This document shows, piece by piece, positions 41,913 through 45,727 of a stretch of 45,727 nucleotides of DNA (the first letter of the stretch is position 1; each line of letters begins with the position of its first letter). Source of the stretch: Gammaproteobacteria bacterium (GTDB lineage: Bacteria; Pseudomonadota; Gammaproteobacteria; Pseudomonadales; Pseudohongiellaceae); the NCBI GenBank assembly GCA_009692305.1, contig SHZK01000019.1, positions 1 through 45,727 of the forward strand, in the 5' to 3' direction. The notes under the pieces were generated by a model. That model worked only from the letters and a program-made list of their open reading frames with translations. It was not told where the DNA came from and made no database searches. Made by a program: the position numbers and the translations under genes.

Positions 41913-42470
41913 GTGAAGGTGGCAATTACCCGTTGGTGCGGACTGGCAATTTACTGCTCGCTGCTGCTGTCATGCGCGAATCTGGGCGCGGGCCACCATG
42001 CAGGTAACTGGCCGCAATTGCTGCCGCCATTGCAATATTTCCAGTGTTCATATCAGTCAGATCCGCATAATCAAGTGTCTCAGTCAGAGCAGGAATATCT
42101 CGACTGGGTAATCAGTTTCTACCAAGGCAGTTTGTTATATCCCACTGGCTGGTCGGATGTAGAGGCGGCGATACTGACCACTGCCTCACCACAAGAGCGA
42201 CGGCTTGAGTATTTGCGCCTGCGTGACCTGGGTGCGCTCATCGCCGCCGAATGGTCCAAGCATAACGCTGTGCGTCGCATCGACAATCGGCTGTTATCAC
42301 TGTGGGGATCGATGTTGCAGCTCGCGCCTGATGCGGAACAGTTGTCCCGGCATATAGAGGTTATAGGCGCTGATATAGAGCAAATTCTGCAGGGTACTCT
42401 GGACCCGGCAGAGATTAATCCTCGCCGCTATGAAGAACTGCTCGAAATTGAGCTGTTTGATGACTTCTGA
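41913..42470 (+). CDS. Small putative lipoprotein of unknown function
   Basis: 185 residues from a GTG start at 41913 with AGG nearby. The N-terminus VAITRWCGLAIYCSLLLSCANLG is a lipoprotein signal with lipobox LLSC. The mature part is helical and acidic with a central WVISFYQGSLLYPTGWSDVEAA. It contains LRLRDLGALIAAEWSKHNAVRRIDNRLL, a pattern I have not seen named. The gene lies upstream of the regulator/RND operon but is separated by a promoter, so it is probably a separate unit. No function is assigned. Confidence 0.7.
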   Translation: MKVAITRWCGLAIYCSLLLSCANLGAGHHAGNWPQLLPPLQYFQCSYQSDPHNQVSQSEQEYLDWVISFYQGSLLYPTGWSDVEAAILTTASPQERRLEYLRLRDLGALIAAEWSKHNAVRRIDNRLLSLWGSMLQLAPDAEQLSRHIEVIGADIEQILQGTLDPAEINPRRYEELLEIELFDDF

Positions 42471-42531
42471 CGCAAGCCCCCTGCAGGTGACTCCGTTTGA
42501 CGGCTTTTTCCGTAACTTCGCCGCCTAAAAT

Positions 42532-42559
42532 TTGACTCCGTAAATTTTGCCACTATATT
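42532..42559 (+). promoter_or_regulatory. Sigma-70-like promoter of the GntR/RND operon
   Basis: TTGACT at 42532-42537 as -35 and TATATT at 42554-42559 as -10, separated by 16 bases. It is about 50 bases upstream of the GntR start codon, and the operator lies directly at the end of the -10 element, where transcription would start. Confidence 0.7.
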
Positions 42560-42586
42560 TGGTCCGACCAATTTGGTCTGACCAAA
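42559..42586. promoter_or_regulatory. Tandem GntR/FadR-type operator
   Basis: Two palindromes of the form TTGGTC-N-GACCAA: TTGGTCCGACCAA at 42559-42571 and TTGGTCTGACCAA at 42573-42585, flanked by an extra T and A. Their centres are 14 bases apart. The core TGGTCNGACCA is the classical FadR-subfamily half-site arrangement. Their position over the transcription start argues for repression of the operon by the adjacent GntR-family regulator. Confidence 0.9.
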
Positions 42587-42610
42587 ATTGTCACGAAATT
42601 CCGGATAAAT

Positions 42611-43351
42611 ATGCCCGTTCACATCACCATCAGCCATGAGATTGCAGCGACCCTGCGCGACGAGATTTTGCGCCAGCAATATCGCGCCAGCGAGCGCCTG
42701 CCTTCGGAGCGCGACCTCGCCGCCCGCTTTAATGCCAGTCGCGGTGCGGTACGCGAGGCAGAGTCGCAGCTAGAGCAATTGGGTTTGATCCGCATCCACC
42801 CAGGTGGTGCACGGGTGCAGGCTATAGATTCCGCCAGTATCGCGATTCTCGGACCGTTAATGGCCCTCGACGCGGTACCCGACGGTGAGCTCGTAGACCA
42901 GTTCCTGCAAACCTTCGGTGCTCTGGCGGTGCTGACTACCCGGGTTGCTATTGAACGCGCGAATCATGCGCAGTTGAACCAAATTTCGGAAATGGTCGTA
43001 CTGCTGACGCAACAAAAAGGTGATTTCGAGGCGATACAGCCGCAATGGCGTGAACTGCTGGATTATCTGTCTGAAATCGCAGACAACCTGGTGGTGCGTC
43101 TGATCAGTAACGACCTTAAAGCACAGTTTGTCGAACAGATGATGAAATTGGGCATACGCCCCGATCCAGGTACAGCGGCAACCACGCGCCTGCTGTCACA
43201 ACTGCGCAAGGGTGTTGCCAATCGCGACGGCGCGCTGGCAGCAGCGGCCATGCAGGAATATTTCGACAAGGTAGGCTTGGCCGTGGGCAAGGCAATTTCC
43301 GGCTCTAGCTCAACGCTGCAACAGGTGGCCTCGCAACGGGCCGTCGTTTAA
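42611..43351 (+). CDS. FadR-subfamily GntR transcriptional regulator
   Basis: A 246-residue regulator. The winged helix at about 8-72 contains ATLRDEILRQQYRASERLPSERDLAARFNASRGAVREAESQLEQLGLI, the standard GntR DNA-binding motif. The C-terminal helical domain (about 85-230) resembles the FCD/FadR-type ligand-binding domain but lacks an obvious set of metal-binding histidines, so it may bind a lipid, acyl-CoA or other organic effector. Two TTGGTCNGACCAA operators lie immediately upstream, which indicates autorepression and control of the RND pump genes that follow. The last codons are part of a 15-bp tandem repeat. Confidence 0.93.
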   Translation: MPVHITISHEIAATLRDEILRQQYRASERLPSERDLAARFNASRGAVREAESQLEQLGLIRIHPGGARVQAIDSASIAILGPLMALDAVPDGELVDQFLQTFGALAVLTTRVAIERANHAQLNQISEMVVLLTQQKGDFEAIQPQWRELLDYLSEIADNLVVRLISNDLKAQFVEQMMKLGIRPDPGTAATTRLLSQLRKGVANRDGALAAAAMQEYFDKVGLAVGKAISGSSSTLQQVASQRAVV

Positions 43352-43389
43352 CTGGCCGTGGTTTAACAGGCGGTGGATTAACAAGAGAC
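43345..43389. repeat. 15-bp tandem repeat over the stop codon of the GntR gene, in frame
   Basis: Three successive 15-base units at 43345-43359, 43360-43374 and 43375-43389 (12/15 and 10/15 identity between neighbours), each carrying a GTTTAAC or GATTAAC core. The first contains the TAA stop (43349-43351). As the period is a multiple of three, the tail AVV-stop or AVD-stop is repeated in the same frame three times. A further loose repeat ATACGAGCTTTAATC/ACACGAGTTTTAATC follows at about 43413-43452. Confidence 0.85.
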
Positions 43390-43466
43390 AGCAGTTTGCA
43401 CCAGATTTTTAGATACGAGCTTTAATCACCAGTTTTATACACGAGTTTTAATCCAGGAGCATTCGC

Positions 43467-44669
43467 ATGAAGCGAGTCTTGTTACCCATAGCCATAATGC
43501 TTTGCAGTATTATTGTCGCCGTAGTCCTGATCCGGACTCCAACCCAGGTTGAAGAAACTGCGCCCGAGATTGTTCCAGTCGCGGTGCGCGTGATTGAAGT
43601 TCAGCGGGAGTCGGTACAGCTGGTGGTGGAGTCGCAGGGCAAGGTTCAGGCAGCCCAACTGGCCAGCATATCTGCTGCGGTCGCCGGCCCCGTTGCCTGG
43701 ATCTCGCCGTCTATGCAAGCCGGCGGCTTTGTAACCGAGGGTGAAGTATTGATTCGCCTCGATGGCAGCGATTATGAGACTGCCGTTGCACGCAGTAGCG
43801 CCAGCTTGCAACAAGTGCAGGCCGATGCCAGTCATGCGAGCAATGAATTCCAACGCATCACTGAACTGGCTGCACGGCGCCTGGTGAGTGATGCCCAATT
43901 GCAGGAAACCAAGCGGCAAGCAGAAGTGACGGCAGCGCGGCTGCTGGACTCCCAGGCAAGTTTTGCCCAAACCGAACTGGATTTGGCGCGCATTGAAATC
44001 AAGGCACCGTTTAATGCCATTGTCGAATCACGCGATATCGAACTGGGCCAATATGTGAACCGTGCGCAAAGCGTGGGCGTATTGCTGGGCGCAGACGTCG
44101 TCGAAGTGCGGGTACCGCTTGCTATTCAGCAGCTGGGCTTTCTCGACATAGGACTGGGGCAGCGCGGTGAAATACCTGCTGCGGAGGCGCCAGAGGTCAT
44201 ATTAAAGGGCATGTATGGCGGGCAGGAACACCAATGGCAGGGCAAGCTGGTACGCACCGAAGCCTCCATTGATGCCAACAGCAATACCGTGCAATCCATT
44301 ATCCGGGTTACGCAGCCAGTTATTGCAGCGCAGGCTGCCACCAGCGCTGCGAGTGAAAATAGTGCTAACGGAGAGTCCGGCTGGCCGTCAATACCATTGC
44401 CAATTGGTCTGTTCGTGCACGCAGAAATCAAAGGCAAGCTGGTAGAAGACATGATCGCCCTGCCACGTTCGGTAATACGCAATAACAATCAAGTGCTGGT
44501 GGTCGATGGGGAGAGCAAGATGTATTACCGCGACGTGGAAATTTTCCGACTCGAAGGCGACCGTGTGCTGATCAGCAGCGGCTTGTTGCCCGGTGAACGT
44601 ATTTGTACGTCACCGATTCAGGCTGTGGTTGAGGGTATGACCGTCCAGGCTGTTACAGAAATTATTTGA
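43467..44669 (+). CDS. RND efflux membrane-fusion (HlyD/MFP) adaptor protein
   Basis: A 400-residue periplasmic adaptor with an N-terminal membrane anchor or signal segment (about 5-23). Order of domains: lipoyl half ISAAVAGPVAWISPSMQAGGFVTEGEVLIRLD, coiled-coil hairpin (SASLQQVQADASHASNEFQRI...), second lipoyl half ARIEIKAPFNAIVESRDIELGQYV, a beta-barrel region and the C-terminal membrane-proximal domain ending VVEGMTVQAVTEII. It couples an RND pump to an outer-membrane channel such as TolC. The RND pump gene follows 47 bases downstream and the operon is controlled by the upstream GntR regulator. Exported substrate not known. Confidence 0.93.
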   Translation: MKRVLLPIAIMLCSIIVAVVLIRTPTQVEETAPEIVPVAVRVIEVQRESVQLVVESQGKVQAAQLASISAAVAGPVAWISPSMQAGGFVTEGEVLIRLDGSDYETAVARSSASLQQVQADASHASNEFQRITELAARRLVSDAQLQETKRQAEVTAARLLDSQASFAQTELDLARIEIKAPFNAIVESRDIELGQYVNRAQSVGVLLGADVVEVRVPLAIQQLGFLDIGLGQRGEIPAAEAPEVILKGMYGGQEHQWQGKLVRTEASIDANSNTVQSIIRVTQPVIAAQAATSAASENSANGESGWPSIPLPIGLFVHAEIKGKLVEDMIALPRSVIRNNNQVLVVDGESKMYYRDVEIFRLEGDRVLISSGLLPGERICTSPIQAVVEGMTVQAVTEII

Positions 44670-44716
44670 ACAAAAACATTTTATTCACTGACGCATAGCT
44701 TTAACCGAGGCCCGCC

Positions 44717-45727
44717 TTGAGAACTTCGATTACCTGGTTTATCAGAAATCCTGTTGCCTCCAACCTGTTGATGTTCATACTCCTGGCTGGTGGATTTATT
44801 TCCTATTTGAGCCTGAATCAGGAAGAGTTTCCCGACATCGATTTTGGCTTGGTGCAGGTCAGTGTTGCCTATCTGGGAGCGACTCCCGAAGAGGCCGAGA
44901 CTGGCGTGTGCCTGCGTCTGGAAGAGGCTCTGGAAGCCGCCGAAGATATTGAGCAAATGACCAGTACTGCCCGCGAAGGTGGCTGCGATGTGACTCTACG
45001 ACTGACCACTGGTGCCGATCTTAACCGCGTGCTGAATGACATCAAAGGCAAGGTCGACGCCATCTCCACGTTCCCCACAGAAACCGAAAAGCCAATCGTG
45101 CGCGCCTTCACTTCATCCGGCAACGTCATGACCTTGGCACTGTCTTCGAATACCAGTGACGCCGTGCTGAAAGCTGAAGCCGAAACGATACGCAATCAGA
45201 TTCTCGATCTGGATGGCATCTCCACGGTAAACATTCAATACATTCGACCCTTTGAGATTGCTATCGAAGTGTCGGAGTACACGTTGCGTCAATATGGTCT
45301 TACGCTGGACCAGATCTCCCGCGCCATCGACCGTGCCTCGCTCGATTTGCCTGGCGGCACGCTGCGGACCAATTCCGGCGAGATTCTGCTGCGCACCAAG
45401 GGTCAGGTATACAGCGGCGCCGAATATGCGGATATCGTGGTGCAGTCTTACCCCGATGGTACGCAGTTGCGCCTGGGTGAAATAGCCACGGTGCGTGACG
45501 GTTTCCAGGAAGGCTATATGGACGCACGTATCGATGGCACCAACTCTGCCATCATCGATGTGTTGCGAGTTGGTGATGAAGACATCGTCCAATCCGCACG
45601 TCAGGTTAGAGCCTGGATGGAGGCGACTGAATTCGATCTGCCGGAAGGCATGAGCTTGCGCGTGATAACTGACTCAGCTGAGGCTACCCAGCAACGTATA
45701 GCAACTGTTGCAAACAATGCATACTCA
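44717..45727 (+). CDS. RND efflux pump inner-membrane protein (partial, runs off the window)
   Basis: The first 337 codons of an AcrB/MexF-like transporter of about 1,000 residues. It starts at TTG 44717 (GAGG about 7 bases upstream): RTSITWFIRNPVASNLLMFI is the cytoplasmic N-terminus and first helix. The porter-domain motif LNQEEFPDIDFGLVQVSVAYLGATPEEAE follows, then repeats such as IKGKVDAISTFPTETEKP and LDLPGGTLRTNSGEILLRTKGQ. All are typical of the HAE-1/HAE-2 type. The protein is truncated only by the window edge. It is the pump of the MFP/RND pair regulated by the GntR protein. Confidence 0.95.
   Translation, partial: MRTSITWFIRNPVASNLLMFILLAGGFISYLSLNQEEFPDIDFGLVQVSVAYLGATPEEAETGVCLRLEEALEAAEDIEQMTSTAREGGCDVTLRLTTGADLNRVLNDIKGKVDAISTFPTETEKPIVRAFTSSGNVMTLALSSNTSDAVLKAEAETIRNQILDLDGISTVNIQYIRPFEIAIEVSEYTLRQYGLTLDQISRAIDRASLDLPGGTLRTNSGEILLRTKGQVYSGAEYADIVVQSYPDGTQLRLGEIATVRDGFQEGYMDARIDGTNSAIIDVLRVGDEDIVQSARQVRAWMEATEFDLPEGMSLRVITDSAEATQQRIATVANNAYS

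Noticed and set aside
42428..42679. 83-codon frame on the minus strand over the GntR promoter region
   Set aside because: It overlaps the operator, the promoter and two plus-strand genes, and has no recognisable domain.
1..45727. CRISPR array, tRNA, rRNA or riboswitch
   Set aside because: I saw no regularly spaced repeats, no tRNA T-arm consensus with a matching cloverleaf, no rRNA segments, and no riboswitch core I could recognise.

Overview
The window reads as chromosomal DNA of a Gram-negative, probably marine or aquatic, heterotrophic gammaproteobacterium. The evidence is one TonB-dependent outer-membrane receptor, many signal-peptide, lipoprotein and Tat-exported proteins, an RND efflux pair, an ECF sigma factor with a membrane anti-sigma, GntR/FadR-type regulation, and envelope families (DUF6152, DUF6351, DUF4159, HupE/UreJ) that I know mainly from environmental proteobacteria. 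The taxonomic placement is inference. I see no rRNA, tRNA, CRISPR array or phage module.

Layout. 1-143 is the tail of an IS3-family transposase. 495-3476 is a TonB-dependent receptor closed by a strong terminator. 3690-7749 (minus) holds two small exported proteins, a 2OG-Fe(II) oxygenase coupled to a TPR protein, and a large secreted protein that has a paralog at 32976-34418. 8005-8779 is a decayed IS6-family element with recognisable inverted repeats and two nonsense codons. It cuts the 3' end of an exported-protein gene. 9257-11691 (minus) is a compact stress-type operon: EF-hand protein, ECF sigma factor, anti-sigma candidate, Metal_resist/CpxP-like sensor, DUF1653 protein.

11854-14795 is korAB (2-oxoacid:ferredoxin oxidoreductase). 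14837-21792 carries a PhoX/DUF839 protein, a TIGR02466-type oxygenase on the other strand, a Tat-exported gluconate-dehydrogenase-like pair (subunit 3 plus GMC flavoprotein), an acyltransferase and an MFS transporter. 22007-31920 is rich in poorly characterised exported proteins: two paralogs sharing an SGKPD..G.W motif, a DUF6152 protein, a membrane-anchor/HupE/cytochrome-lipoprotein operon, a beta-propeller-like protein, a YkgJ cysteine-cluster protein with a coiled-coil protein, and a DUF6351 hydrolase.

34455-39472 is a likely catabolic operon: SSS-family symporter, Gfo/Idh/MocA dehydrogenase, xylose-reductase-like aldo/keto reductase, TauD/TfdA dioxygenase. 39571-41574 encodes a membrane class III cyclase fused to a degenerate HD-GYP domain, interrupted by one in-frame TAG. 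42532-45727 (running off the edge) is a GntR regulator with a clear tandem operator in front of an RND adaptor and pump.

The most unusual cross-cutting signal is that five genes (ends near 9257, 21792, 26994, 39571 and 43351) have short tandem or near-tandem duplications lying directly over or next to their stop codons. In two of them the repeat re-creates the same C-terminal tail and stop in frame. I did not find a single large novel machine that I can claim with confidence. The better candidates for undescribed biology are the stop-codon repeats, the TAG-interrupted cyclase, the paralogous secreted TPR-like proteins, the SGKPD/DUF6152 envelope set and the symporter-to-dioxygenase operon.
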